DNA of 31,990 nucleotides from UBA5314 sp964635975 (GTDB taxonomy: Bacteria; Bacillota; Syntrophomonadia; Syntrophomonadales; Syntrophomonadaceae): positions 1 to 31,990 of the forward strand of contig CAZWPO010000027.1 of NCBI GenBank assembly GCA_964635975.1, given 5' to 3'. The position numbers were made by a program, and so were the translations under genes. The notes beneath the pieces were generated by a model. It ran no database searches and was not told the origin of the DNA. It saw nothing but the letters and a program-made list of their open reading frames with translations. Shown in pieces: positions 1 through 8,014 of the stretch. Positions within the stretch are counted from its first letter, which is position 1. Every line of letters starts with the position of its first letter.

Positions 1-302
1 TGGTACTTTCCATACACATTAACGCCTTTGACAACCCGGACCCTGACTACATATCCGCCTGGATCTGCGGTACCGGCGGGCAAGCGGAAAAGATAGCTAA
101 TGTTTTGATTCCAGCGCTGGCCGCAGCCACAGGCTGGCCAGATGGTGGAGTCCGGGTAAAGGGCTTTTATGTGCTTAGAAAAACTGACGCTCCGGCCGTT
201 TTGCTAGAGCTGGGCTTTATCAGTAATCCTGATCAGGAGAGGCAACTATGTAAGCCCGAAGAACAAAATAAGTTGGCCATGTCGATTGCTCAGCGATTAT
301 GA
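1..302 (+). CDS. N-acetylmuramoyl-L-alanine amidase, C-terminal part (5' end outside window)
   Basis: The frame is open from the left edge (first full codon at 3) to TGA at 300-302. The translation begins VLSIHINAFDNP and later reads LLELGFISNPDQERQL. SIHINA matches the zinc-binding SxHxNA motif and the Glu of LLELGF matches the catalytic Glu of Amidase_3 (LytC/CwlV-type) enzymes, which cut the bond between N-acetylmuramic acid and the stem peptide. About 99 residues remain, roughly the second half of the catalytic domain; any wall-binding or SLH part would lie upstream and cannot be seen. The holin-like gene at 2206-2487 is the other cell-envelope gene nearby. Family call is firm; physiological role is open. 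Confidence 0.88.
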   Translation, partial: VLSIHINAFDNPDPDYISAWICGTGGQAEKIANVLIPALAAATGWPDGGVRVKGFYVLRKTDAPAVLLELGFISNPDQERQLCKPEEQNKLAMSIAQRL

Positions 303-305
303 ATT

Positions 306-803
306 TTAACTACTGGCAGATTGCTTTAAAACCGTTGGAGTATTATTTATTAAGAACATTGGACGAATAGAGAGATAACCTTTTTCGTTCCTGCATATTC
401 CTGCCCACTCCAAAATGGCGCAAATGACGAAACCGGGCCCAAAAGCTGACTGCCCCACTTTGACGCCATGAATCTTATTAGCTATGTAGCCTTCCACAGA
501 ATCCAATGGAAGCTTGTCACTACCAAGTTTAGCTCCAGATTGCGCATTTCCTTTTTTAGTTCTTCCATTGTTTTTCATAACTATTTCTATTGCAGCATCA
601 AAAGCGGGCCATATTAATTGATTAGCAGGTGGTATTTTTGGCGATACCAGGCCTTGCCCATCGTTTCTAAACCATATCTCGCAGTCATCTCCTCTTAGCA
701 ATCTGATCGTTGTTTTTCCATCGCAGTTATTTAATTTTTCTTTAATGCACTTAATCACAGCGCTGTCACTGTCCATTACAGGAACCACTTTTCTCGGTTG
801 CAT
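306..803 (-). CDS. hypothetical protein, second gene of a two-gene minus-strand operon
   Basis: I do not recognise this protein. I chose the ATG at 803 because GGGGAGGG sits 7 nt upstream; an in-frame TTG at 830 has no such site. The product is 165 residues, soluble, with no membrane segment or signal peptide. It contains a polar, Gly-rich middle (QSGAKLGSDKLPLDSVEGYIANKIHGVKVGQSAFGPG) followed by a hydrophobic helix-like stretch (FVICAILEWAGI). It starts 33 nt after the stop of the upstream coiled-coil gene and is probably co-transcribed from the promoter at 1470-1498. Its stop lies 3 nt from the convergent amidase stop. Confidence 0.6.
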   Translation of the reverse strand: MQPRKVVPVMDSDSAVIKCIKEKLNNCDGKTTIRLLRGDDCEIWFRNDGQGLVSPKIPPANQLIWPAFDAAIEIVMKNNGRTKKGNAQSGAKLGSDKLPLDSVEGYIANKIHGVKVGQSAFGPGFVICAILEWAGICRNEKGYLSIRPMFLINNTPTVLKQSASS

Positions 804-836
804 ATTAAGACCCTCCCCATTTGTGCTCAAATACGC

Positions 837-1439
837 TTATTTCAGTACATTCCAGTTATTTAGATGATCGCTTACATCAATCGTCTTTTCGCGTACTTCG
901 AAGGCTTTTTCATCTTTAATCACGAAATATAGGTGTAAAACATCGCTCTTTGTTAGGCGGTTTTCTTCATTGTAGATAGCTAATTCATCTGGCTCATACA
1001 ATAAGAATGACCATTCGCCTTTCGAATTCACAACTGAAAACATACAATAATCAAAAATGGTTCCTAAAATATCAGCAATATTGACAGTGTGCCATGCATG
1101 TTCAAATTCTCCAGAACGATCTTCGTAAGTTTTACTATGAAAGAATTTAATGATTAAAGGCCTTTTTGAGTCTACATCGGGTCTTAATATCTTTATGCCA
1201 CTACCTTCTCGCCTGGAGGCTTTTTCAGCAAGATAATCAGGGAAAATGCTCTCTATTATTTTCATTGCTTTATTTCTTGCCTCTAGCCTTGTATACTCCC
1301 CTTGAACTTTGTCAAGCTCATCTTCTTCTGTTTCAAGGTCATCTGACCTCGAAACAAGCTGTGTCTTAATCTTCACCACCTCTTCTTCTAAAGACTGTAT
1401 TCTACTCATTAGTTCTAAAATAATTTTATCGTAATTCAC
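837..1439 (-). CDS. hypothetical coiled-coil protein
   Basis: A 200-residue protein with a GTG start at 1439 preceded by AAGGGGGA at 6 nt. Residues about 4-60 are a charged heptad-rich coiled coil (SRIQSLEEEVVKIKTQLV...EEDELDKVQGEYTRLEARNKAMKIIESIF). Residues 80-200 form a compact mixed alpha/beta domain with several hydrophobic strands (RPLIIKFFHSK, GEWSFLLYEPDELAIY, DVLHLYFVIK). No catalytic motif is evident. It has its own strong promoter with an adjacent palindrome, so it is probably a regulated accessory gene. The function is unknown. Confidence 0.62.
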   Translation of the reverse strand: MNYDKIILELMSRIQSLEEEVVKIKTQLVSRSDDLETEEDELDKVQGEYTRLEARNKAMKIIESIFPDYLAEKASRREGSGIKILRPDVDSKRPLIIKFFHSKTYEDRSGEFEHAWHTVNIADILGTIFDYCMFSVVNSKGEWSFLLYEPDELAIYNEENRLTKSDVLHLYFVIKDEKAFEVREKTIDVSDHLNNWNVLK

Positions 1440-1469
1440 CTTAAATCCCCCTTACTGTTTTATAAATAT

Positions 1470-1498
1470 ATCATAATTTATCTGAGGATTTATGTCAA
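1470..1498 (-). promoter_or_regulatory. near-consensus housekeeping promoter for the 1439-306 operon
   Basis: Read on the minus strand: TTGACA (1498-1493), a 17-nt spacer, then TATGAT (1475-1470). This is a perfect -35, optimal spacing and a 5/6 -10, about 31 nt upstream of the GTG at 1439. Confidence 0.8.
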
Positions 1499-1506
1499 AG
1501 ATAAAA

Positions 1507-1529
1507 TTAGATAAAATAATTTTATCTAA
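1507..1529. promoter_or_regulatory. perfect 11-bp inverted repeat, candidate operator
   Basis: TTAGATAAAAT, one central A, then ATTTTATCTAA. The palindrome lies 8 bp upstream of the -35 at 1493-1498, and AGATAAAAT is also directly repeated at 1499-1507. Position and symmetry suggest a dimeric regulator site; no regulator is identified. Confidence 0.5.
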
Positions 1530-1681
1530 AAATGATAGCAGACTAATATAATGGGTGTCTCTTTTAAACTAAACAGCTAATACTTGTTTAAAATTCATAC
1601 CTTTTCCAAACAACTTTCAAACACGCCCGTGCTATCCTCTTCCTGAAGGTATTTATTGTTCCGAAAGGAGGTGAATAGAGC

Positions 1682-1909
1682 ATGGCTGTAACTTCTACCC
1701 CGATAAGTGATACCCTGAATGTTGTAGTTGACAACGGTTTATCCGGCAGCGGAGCGCAACTGACCAAAACCTTAAAGTACGCCAACGTAAGACCTGATGC
1801 CACCGACGCAGCTGTAAAGACTGTGGCTGATGCCATCGTCGCCGCTCAGACCAAGACCTTGATAGCTGTTAACCGTACTAAAAGTGCCGAACTTACAGGA
1901 ACTCCTTAA
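1682..1909 (+). CDS. DUF1659 family protein
   Basis: A 75-residue protein. The ATG at 1682 is preceded by AAAGGAGGTG. The sequence MAVTSTPISDTLNVVVDNG...TLKYANVRPDATDAAVKTVADAIVAAQTKTL fits the DUF1659 family (a beta hairpin followed by the PDAT..A...VA.A...LQ helix). In Firmicutes it is typically followed by a DUF2922 gene, as here. The function of the family is unknown; related genes often sit beside holin-like and wall-hydrolase genes. Confidence 0.85.
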   Translation: MAVTSTPISDTLNVVVDNGLSGSGAQLTKTLKYANVRPDATDAAVKTVADAIVAAQTKTLIAVNRTKSAELTGTP

Positions 1910-1950
1910 TAGGAGGAGATAATTAATAAAATCGGAAAGGAGGATATTCT

Positions 1951-2172
1951 ATGGCAACCAGAGTTCTTGAAATGACCTTCCTTACGGCATTAAGCCAGAA
2001 GAGCACTATGAACGTAAGTAATGTAAAAGACCCCTTCACCGGGGTTGAAGCCGCTGCTCTCATGGATTCGATAATTGCCGCTAACATCTTTAATACCGAT
2101 ACCGGCGCACTAGCCAGCAAAAGTTCAGCCCGCATCGTAACCACAGATACTGCCGATTTATCTCTGCTTTAA
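1951..2172 (+). CDS. DUF2922 family protein
   Basis: A 73-residue protein starting 41 nt after the DUF1659 stop with GGAAAGGAGG upstream. MATRVLEMTFLTALSQKSTMNVSNVKDPFTGVEAAALMDSIIAANIF..SARIVTTDTADLSLL is a typical DUF2922 product: an N-terminal strand, a helix beginning at E.AALMD.II..N.F and a C-terminal strand with ARIV.T. The function is unknown; the gene is co-oriented with DUF1659 and the holin-like gene, presumably as one operon. Confidence 0.85.
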   Translation: MATRVLEMTFLTALSQKSTMNVSNVKDPFTGVEAAALMDSIIAANIFNTDTGALASKSSARIVTTDTADLSLL

Positions 2173-2205
2173 TTTTATCACCGGCAGACTGCGAGGTGAT
2201 GTATC

Positions 2206-2487
2206 ATTGAAACTGAATTGTTAAATGCCCTGGCTAACGCCGGGCCATGGGCGTTATTGCTAGGCTGGATGCTGTACCGCTTCGATGCCTATAACAATCG
2301 CCTGCTGACAGAAGCAGCAGCTCGAGAGGAACGCATCATGGCTGATGCCCGGGAGAGAGAAGATAAGCTAGCCGCTTGTATTGACAAATTTGCCGAGAAC
2401 CAGCGTGCCATGGCTTCGGAAATCAGCCAGATCCGCGGGGATATTGACGAGATCAAGGAAGAAATAAAAAAGAATAGTGAAAAATAA
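2206..2487 (+). CDS. small holin-like (BhlA/UviB or YvrJ type) membrane protein
   Basis: The N-terminus carries one hydrophobic segment (ALANAGPWALLLGWMLYRF) followed by a long charged helix (EAAAREERIMADAREREDKLAACIDKFAENQ...EIKEEIKKNSEK). That layout is typical of BhlA/UviB-type holin-like proteins and of YvrJ. GAGGTG at 2193-2198 points to an ATT codon at 2206 (I-E-T-E-L-L-N) at 7 nt; the TTG at 2218 is 19 nt away and less likely. A non-canonical ATT start is therefore proposed, with moderate certainty. The product is about 93 residues and probably sits in the cytoplasmic membrane with a coiled-coil tail inside. It follows DUF1659 and DUF2922, and an amidase lies at the window start. Confidence 0.72.
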   Translation: METELLNALANAGPWALLLGWMLYRFDAYNNRLLTEAAAREERIMADAREREDKLAACIDKFAENQRAMASEISQIRGDIDEIKEEIKKNSEK

Positions 2488-2491
2488 GTGG

Positions 2492-2518
2492 CCTGGTGTA
2501 ATGACCAGGTCTCTTTGT
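2492..2518 (+). terminator. probable intrinsic terminator after the holin-like gene
   Basis: Stem CCTGGT/ACCAGG (2492-2497, 2504-2509) with a 6-nt loop, followed by TCTCTTT. The U-tract is imperfect. The AT-rich 2519-2716 stretch that follows shows no gene. Confidence 0.5.
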
Positions 2519-2716
2519 GAGTATATAATATTAACAGAGATAGTAATAATATGAAAATATTAGAAAATAATGTTGAAATTAAAGGGTGGGATAACTTTAA
2601 GTGTTGATTATTTTCGATGTACACCAGGGCAAAAAAGGCGGGTAGTTGGCACTTATGATATTCTCGACCTCCTAAGCCCCGGGTAGTTCTTAACACATAT
2701 GCAGGAGGTCAGAATA

Positions 2717-3298
2717 ATGGAGTCATCGGTATTTCAGGCAGGCCAACTTTTTAAACCCTATGAAGACAAGCCCTTGCCCCTCCAGGAGCACAGCAAACTG
2801 GCTATGAATGCCAGTGGTCATCTCTTATTAATCATTTGCCTTAATAACATATCTGAGAAAGAATTACAGCAGCTGTCAACACTACCCATTGTAGTGCGTA
2901 TTTTAGACGATTCTGCAGGTCATCTCCTTCCATTCTTCCGCTTGGGCAAAACCGACTTTATATTTGAAACCCCCTTTGATCCGTGCGTCTATAATGAGGA
3001 CCGGATTTGTTTGCTGCCTTTTGATGAAAAGCTAACCATGGTGGTGATAGAAACAAGCAGTAATGCTATTATTGTCAGTCGGTTTATTAGTTTGCCCAGG
3101 GCTCTTTGTCGGAAGCTTCTAATCAATTGGACAGCTGCCTTTGAAAAACCAGAGCACTTCTCAGCAGCTTACAGCAGATGGGTAGAATCACTCCAGTCTA
3201 TAATGCGGATTAAGATTCTCTGGAGGTTTGCAGGGGAGCAGGCGGAGCTGGTTAGTTACGACAGGAATTACAGCGCGATCGAGCTATGGCCATTATAG
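2717..3298 (+). CDS. hypothetical protein
   Basis: I do not recognise this protein. The ATG at 2717 is chosen because AGGAGGTC lies 6 nt upstream; a further in-frame ATG at 2699 precedes that site and has none of its own. The product has 193 residues, begins MESSVFQAGQLFKPYEDKPLP, and is soluble with alternating hydrophobic strands (GHLLLIICLNN, LPIVVRILDD, KLTMVVIETSSNAIIVSRFI) and a helical C-terminus. No motif suggests catalysis. It may form an operon with the HEPN-like gene 64 nt downstream. Confidence 0.6.
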   Translation: MESSVFQAGQLFKPYEDKPLPLQEHSKLAMNASGHLLLIICLNNISEKELQQLSTLPIVVRILDDSAGHLLPFFRLGKTDFIFETPFDPCVYNEDRICLLPFDEKLTMVVIETSSNAIIVSRFISLPRALCRKLLINWTAAFEKPEHFSAAYSRWVESLQSIMRIKILWRFAGEQAELVSYDRNYSAIELWPL

Positions 3299-3362
3299 AC
3301 CAACCTAACGAAAAGTATTATGTTAAGAATAATGAATTGGCCATTTTGGGAGGTGCGTTATT

Positions 3363-4079
3363 TTGATTACTGTTTCAGACAGCTGGGCATTTACGGCTAG
3401 AACTTATTTTTCCATACAGCATATTCAATCCGCAGCTCTATTTTCTCGTTTGAGTGCTGCAGCAGAAAAGAGATATACTGGTAGTTTTTCAGATGACTTA
3501 ATTGCTGAAAACAACGCCTATGTCACTGGGTGTATATTTGCCTCAATTTCTTTTCTGGAAGCATTAATTAATGAACTATATTCTGATGCTGCAGAAACTC
3601 CACCTGAATTTAAGGAAGCCACGATAAACAAGTTGAATGAAGAATATAGGCAGGCTTTGGCTAATGAATGGCAAGAGGGCAAAATTAGGCGAGTAAGAAT
3701 GCTCCGAAAATATCAGAAAGCTTTAACAGTTGGAATGAAAAACACCTTTTCTGAAAATGACCCACCATTTGCTGAGATTGCCATACTTGTAGCACTTAGA
3801 AATGCATTAGTACATTTCAATCCAGAGTCAGTTGTCACTTTTTCAGATATAGAAGACCTGCCAATGACTGAACAAGATATCGAAAAAAAGTTGAAGGGCA
3901 GGTTTGACCTAAATCCTTTATTTGCGGGAGCAACTAGTTTCTTCCCCAATAAATGCCTTAGTCATGGGTGTGCAAAATGGGCTATGCAATCATCACTGAA
4001 ATTTGCAGATAGTTTTTTTGAAAGGCTGCAGATCGAAGCCCCTTATGAACATGTGAGAGCCAAATTAATGCCAGAATAA
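3363..4079 (+). CDS. HEPN-like protein with RNxxxH motif
   Basis: A 238-residue, mostly helical protein with a TTG start at 3363, supported by GGGAGGTG at 7 nt. Residues 146-151 read RNALVH (in ILVALRNALVHFNPE), the R-x4-6-H signature of HEPN ribonucleases of toxin-antitoxin and abortive-infection systems. It follows a long helix and a typical first HEPN helix (GCIFASISFLEALINELYSDA, about 57-76). This resembles HEPN proteins of the MAE_28990/ApeA-like kind, where Arg and His at a dimer interface cleave RNA. No antitoxin-like partner is obvious; the neighbour upstream is unknown. It converges with brxL, the stops being 19 nt apart. Fold call moderate; RNase activity is inference. Confidence 0.65.
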   Translation: MITVSDSWAFTARTYFSIQHIQSAALFSRLSAAAEKRYTGSFSDDLIAENNAYVTGCIFASISFLEALINELYSDAAETPPEFKEATINKLNEEYRQALANEWQEGKIRRVRMLRKYQKALTVGMKNTFSENDPPFAEIAILVALRNALVHFNPESVVTFSDIEDLPMTEQDIEKKLKGRFDLNPLFAGATSFFPNKCLSHGCAKWAMQSSLKFADSFFERLQIEAPYEHVRAKLMPE

Positions 4080-4098
4080 TACTTCGTTTTTAGAATTA

Positions 4099-6135
4099 TT
4101 ACTCAGCCCTAACTAACGCTATATCTAACACTTGTTTAACATTATTCACCGGAGTAAGTTTCACCGCATCTAAAACATATTCGGGCAAATTTTGCGCTTC
4201 TTTGAGGTTGTCTTCGGGCAGTATTACTTCCTTGACTCCAGCATCATAAGCAGCCCGGACCTTTTGTTGAACACCACCTACGGGCAGAACTTTGCCCATA
4301 ATGGTTATTTCCCCAGTCATGGCAACATCATTGCGAACTGCGATCCCCTTTAACGCAGATGCAATACCTACCACCATGGCAATACCAGCTGAAGGCCCTT
4401 CCTTGGGAACACCCATAAAAGTAGCCAGGACGGCAATGTCAAAATTATCCCGCCATTCCCCACTAATACCCAGATCGTCATGATGGGTTTTGATATATTG
4501 TGCAGCTGCTTCAATACTCTCTTTCATTACCTTTTGGATTGATCCCAAAGGCACTACCCGCCCATGGCCCTTACTGGCCTGCATCTCAAAATGAAGAATG
4601 CACCCGTGATCTCCAACCACTGCCAGGCCGATAACCTCTCCTACCCGGGGATCAGGTGGTACGGAAATATTCTGCACCCTCTCTGCATCCGGTAATTCAG
4701 GAGTTACTATCTTTCCAGAAGGCAGTATTTTAGCGCTCAGCTTAATGCGATCATATTCGCCCTGGGCGATTAAATGCAATTGCTCTCTTACCCGTTGTCG
4801 CAGTTCACATGATAAAAGCAATAGTTCCTCTAATTCCTCGTCGTGAACAATGCCATGGGGATATAGAAGTTTTAACAATCCTGAAAGGGTTTTTAAAATA
4901 GCTCGCTGATCTCGCCCGGAAATGCCCTGACTGGTGGCTGCTGCGTCGATAATCTCAAACCTTGATCGAACAGAAGCCACTATATCAACTCTACGCAGCT
5001 CATGCAGTATTTCGCAAAAATAGTCTGTTATAAAGCCGTAGTCTTTTGAGTAACTGTCCGGACCTAATTTGGGAATCTCCCAACCGGGAAGATAGGCATG
5101 CAAACGGTCCAAGAATGCCGTTACTTGGAGGAAATCAGGGAGTGGTTCAAATAAATGATAATACTTCTCATGGGGGAGGTTTCCCTGGACGTCCAGGTTA
5201 CCAACAAAAACCAGGCTGGCAAAAGCCAGGATCTCCTTTTTACCACGGCTAAACTTAGCATCCTGCATATATCCCTGCATAATGCTTACAAAGCTGCGGG
5301 GATCAGTGAAATCTGTATTGGCAATCTCATCGAAGACTACAGCGTCCCTGGTCCCAACTTCGCCGATTTTCCCATTGTTGAGATTGATGAATAATTGCGC
5401 TGGAGTGGCCTTTCCTCCAGATAGAACATGGGCGTAGTAGGAGATATTGCGGTATAAATAGGTCTTCCCAGTTTCCCTAGGGGCCAGTTCCAGCATGTTT
5501 GTGTTGCTTTCCGCTAGGGGAATGCAACGGCAAATATATAAAAGTTTTTGCCGCCTATTCATCTTTTCCGGGTTTAAACCACAGGAGTTTACCAGGATAT
5601 CAATCCACTCATCGGTGTTAAATTCGCTTCGCTTCCCAATATAATCATCCAGGTCTATGAAACTAACCTGAAAGGGTGTAAACTCAGTTATCTTAAAGGG
5701 TCGTATTTTTTTATTGTGGATCTCATTTTCATCATAGGTCAGATCTATGGTACCCCACATACCTCCGGAGAGGAGCATTGGATATTGGCTAACTAGCTTT
5801 TCTGGAATATTAACGAAATTTTCATTGATTGAAGCTATGCTAGCCCAGTACTTATCCTCGGTTTCCACCAGCCTGGCTTCTAAATTGGCAATTACTGAAT
5901 GATGCCGGTTTTCCCGAATAAAGTGCCGGATCTTTTCCGCTTCGGCACCATGGACGAAGTTTTCCTTTAGCCTGCGGACCACCATTTCCATATCAGAAAA
6001 AAAGCTCTCTTCAGAACAATAATTGTCTATCAGATACTCCACTACGTAACGAGGAAATTCATCTACTCCAGTATTTATGGTGTGGGCTTTATTGACTACC
6101 TTACCACTGAAAATTTGTTTTAACTTCTCATTCAT
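4099..6135 (-). CDS. brxL: BREX Lon-like ATPase/protease BrxL
   Basis: A 678-residue protein with the BrxL layout and usual length: an N-terminal helical DNA-binding-type region (1-130), an AAA+ core with Walker A-like APRETGKTY (218-226) and Walker B VVFDE (266-270), and a C-terminal Lon proteolytic-fold domain. The catalytic dyad is preserved: Ser582 in EGPSAG and Lys625 in VGGVQQK, 43 residues apart as in E. coli Lon. In BREX types 1 and 4 BrxL is a DNA-binding AAA+ barrel required for phage exclusion. The ATG overlaps the stop of the nucleotidyltransferase gene by 8 nt, so translation is probably coupled. It is separated from the rest of the BREX genes by about 4.7 kb of regulatory and accessory genes. 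Confidence 0.92.
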   Translation of the reverse strand: MNEKLKQIFSGKVVNKAHTINTGVDEFPRYVVEYLIDNYCSEESFFSDMEMVVRRLKENFVHGAEAEKIRHFIRENRHHSVIANLEARLVETEDKYWASIASINENFVNIPEKLVSQYPMLLSGGMWGTIDLTYDENEIHNKKIRPFKITEFTPFQVSFIDLDDYIGKRSEFNTDEWIDILVNSCGLNPEKMNRRQKLLYICRCIPLAESNTNMLELAPRETGKTYLYRNISYYAHVLSGGKATPAQLFINLNNGKIGEVGTRDAVVFDEIANTDFTDPRSFVSIMQGYMQDAKFSRGKKEILAFASLVFVGNLDVQGNLPHEKYYHLFEPLPDFLQVTAFLDRLHAYLPGWEIPKLGPDSYSKDYGFITDYFCEILHELRRVDIVASVRSRFEIIDAAATSQGISGRDQRAILKTLSGLLKLLYPHGIVHDEELEELLLLSCELRQRVREQLHLIAQGEYDRIKLSAKILPSGKIVTPELPDAERVQNISVPPDPRVGEVIGLAVVGDHGCILHFEMQASKGHGRVVPLGSIQKVMKESIEAAAQYIKTHHDDLGISGEWRDNFDIAVLATFMGVPKEGPSAGIAMVVGIASALKGIAVRNDVAMTGEITIMGKVLPVGGVQQKVRAAYDAGVKEVILPEDNLKEAQNLPEYVLDAVKLTPVNNVKQVLDIALVRAE

Positions 6136-6958
6136 TATTGACGCCCAACCCCTCTAATAGATAGTGCACGCGCTCAAAAGCGTCCCGGATTAAATAATCA
6201 CGAGATTCCTTATCGGTGACTTCCTCAAAATCTGCCACCGACTTTGGACCTATATGTTCAGTGCTTGCAAACTGGTCTGCTAGTTTGGCTAAACCTTCCT
6301 TTACAAGAACATTATCTACCTGTTTGCGGATTTCCTCTTTTATCCCATCCAATCCATCGGGATAATTTCTGAGACAGTAATAAACGTCCCAGGCATCCTT
6401 TTCTTTCAACCGGTCATTGAGGGCCATGCCTTTCATTACCAGAAAGGGCACAATAGATGCCACCTTAATCTCCACGGTATCCAGAGCTCCATCTGGCAGT
6501 CGGCCTTCAACTCGAACATTTTCATACATACGGAAGGCCAAGTCGCAGCCACGTAATTTACGAGCTTTGATGTCCTGTATCTTCTGCGTGCGATGTCCTT
6601 TCCCAGTGCCTTCGTATTCGCCGGCCAGCAAGTCCACCTGAATACGGTATTGTCTTCCTTCAATTGTGAATTCACGGTAGAACTTATAAGGATGTTCTCC
6701 CTCAATATAGCCCCTATCTATCAATAATTTGCCAATGCTAGCATAGCCTGCTTCACCCAAGTTCAAATGATTTAAAGCTAAATCTATGTCCATACTACCT
6801 ACATGCTGTTCTTTTGCCCCTCGGATCAAAAATTCCGGGACCCAGCCACCGATGAGCACGATATCATCCCGATACTCTCCTAATAAGTGGGCCAATTCAA
6901 CCAGCACTGACTTAGCCGCGTTTACTGCTGCTGCCGTATAATCGGTACGTTTCACCAT
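6128..6958 (-). CDS. AbiEii-like nucleotidyltransferase
   Basis: A 276-residue protein. IGGWVPEFLI (36-45) followed by GSMDIDLAL (54-62) is the GG...[GS]xDxD active-site pattern of the DNA polymerase beta-like nucleotidyltransferase fold, with a third acidic site likely in RIQVDLLAG near residue 110. Residues further on (FLVMKGMALNDRLKEKDAWDVYYCLRNY) match the conserved KxxA..xR.K.KDaxDxyxxl segment of AbiEii/MenT-type toxins, which transfer nucleotides to RNA such as tRNA acceptor ends. Its start overlaps the upstream AbiEi-like gene by 7 nt and its end overlaps brxL by 8 nt. In the AbiE type IV toxin-antitoxin system this would be the toxin; here it is sandwiched in a BREX operon. The family is firm; the toxin role is inferred. 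Confidence 0.85.
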   Translation of the reverse strand: MVKRTDYTAAAVNAAKSVLVELAHLLGEYRDDIVLIGGWVPEFLIRGAKEQHVGSMDIDLALNHLNLGEAGYASIGKLLIDRGYIEGEHPYKFYREFTIEGRQYRIQVDLLAGEYEGTGKGHRTQKIQDIKARKLRGCDLAFRMYENVRVEGRLPDGALDTVEIKVASIVPFLVMKGMALNDRLKEKDAWDVYYCLRNYPDGLDGIKEEIRKQVDNVLVKEGLAKLADQFASTEHIGPKSVADFEEVTDKESRDYLIRDAFERVHYLLEGLGVNNE

Positions 6959-7998
6959 AGCTTTTCAATCACCCCTTCTAACAGAGCAGCTGCAGCTTCT
7001 TCCCCTCTACCCCGATCTCCCTTCAGGTCAAGGTAGTTTTGCACAGCTGAAACCAGCCTGATACCGTCAATTTCTTCAGCTCCAAATAGTACGCCATTAT
7101 CATAAGGGGTCCAGATGCTTAAATTGGCTCCTGAAGTGACTGCCTTTAGCCCCAAACCTTCCACCAGGCGTTCCACATTATCAGCAATATATACTGTAGC
7201 CCTTTGATAACGGACCATTGGAGTACGACGGGCTGCTGCAGAGAAACTGGTTAGCGCGTAGGGTATGCCCCAATTTTCACACATATCTGCTATAGAGGAT
7301 TCCAGCTCATCAACTTTCTTTAATGAATAATAGTCTATCCTCTTATTGCGCTGCGAACGGTAGGCAGCGCTCCACTCCTCCAGCAACCGGTGCGGTTCTT
7401 TTAATCGAAAGTCCGACGGGTCTATCCATTCTCGATCAGCCAGCAGTTTCTTTACATTTGACACCTGCCCCAGGCTAACCTCAGCTGTTTTAGCCAACTC
7501 CTCGGTTTTCCATTTTGTATTGGGGCTGCTTAGAAGTACTCGTAAAATCCTTTCAGCCTTGGGCGAAAAAAGAGAGCGCAGATCCCTCTTAACACTGTAG
7601 GGATTCTCTTTGCCCTCTTTTAGAATATATACATTATCGAAAGTCAGCCGGCAATTCCCAGCCAAATCTATATAGCCCACCCCTTGTTCGCGGCAGATCT
7701 CAGCTGAGCGGGGTGAAATATAGGGCGCGGCAAATACCGGATAGGCTTGGGGTAGGTTCTGTACATATCTTAATAGCTGGTCTACGGCCGATCTGGCTAA
7801 TCGCGGTTGTCCATTATTCTTATATTCACAAACGATTAACCTTGCCGAATCGCTAGAATTATCCATCTTTAGCACTAGATCAGGCTGGTAAAATGGCGAT
7901 GAATCGAAATCACGAAGGATATTCACCTTAATAAAGGGAATATCCTTAAAGCAATCCAAAATCACATCTTCTATTTGCTTTTCATTTTCCATCATTTT
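6952..7998 (-). CDS. AbiEi-like regulator/antitoxin with N-terminal PD-(D/E)XK-like domain
   Basis: The start at 7998 (second ATG) has GGGTGA 4 nt ahead; an ATG at 8007 is in frame but lacks a ribosome site. Residues about 35-65 (counting from the longer start) read PDLVLK...RLIVCEYKNN, matching PD-(D/E)XK nuclease spacing (D43, E61, K63) followed by a helix. A winged helix-turn-helix follows (KAERILRVLLSSPNTKWKTEELAKTAEVSLGQVSNVKKLL, about 150-190). This arrangement fits the AbiEi family of type IV antitoxins, which bind inverted repeats upstream of their own operon. The TTTTCA/TGAAAA half-sites at 8015-8052 fit such autoregulation. It overlaps the nucleotidyltransferase by 7 nt. Whether the nuclease-like domain is active is unknown. 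Confidence 0.8.
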   Translation of the reverse strand, partial: KMMENEKQIEDVILDCFKDIPFIKVNILRDFDSSPFYQPDLVLKMDNSSDSARLIVCEYKNNGQPRLARSAVDQLLRYVQNLPQAYPVFAAPYISPRSAEICREQGVGYIDLAGNCRLTFDNVYILKEGKENPYSVKRDLRSLFSPKAERILRVLLSSPNTKWKTEELAKTAEVSLGQVSNVKKLLADREWIDPSDFRLKEPHRLLEEWSAAYRSQRNKRIDYYSLKKVDELESSIADMCENWGIPYALTSFSAAARRTPMVRYQRATVYIADNVERLVEGLGLKAVTSGANLSIWTPYDNGVLFGAEEIDGIRLVSAVQNYLDLKGDRGRGEEAAAALLEGVIEKLW

Positions 7999-8014
7999 TT
8001 CACCCATTTAATAG

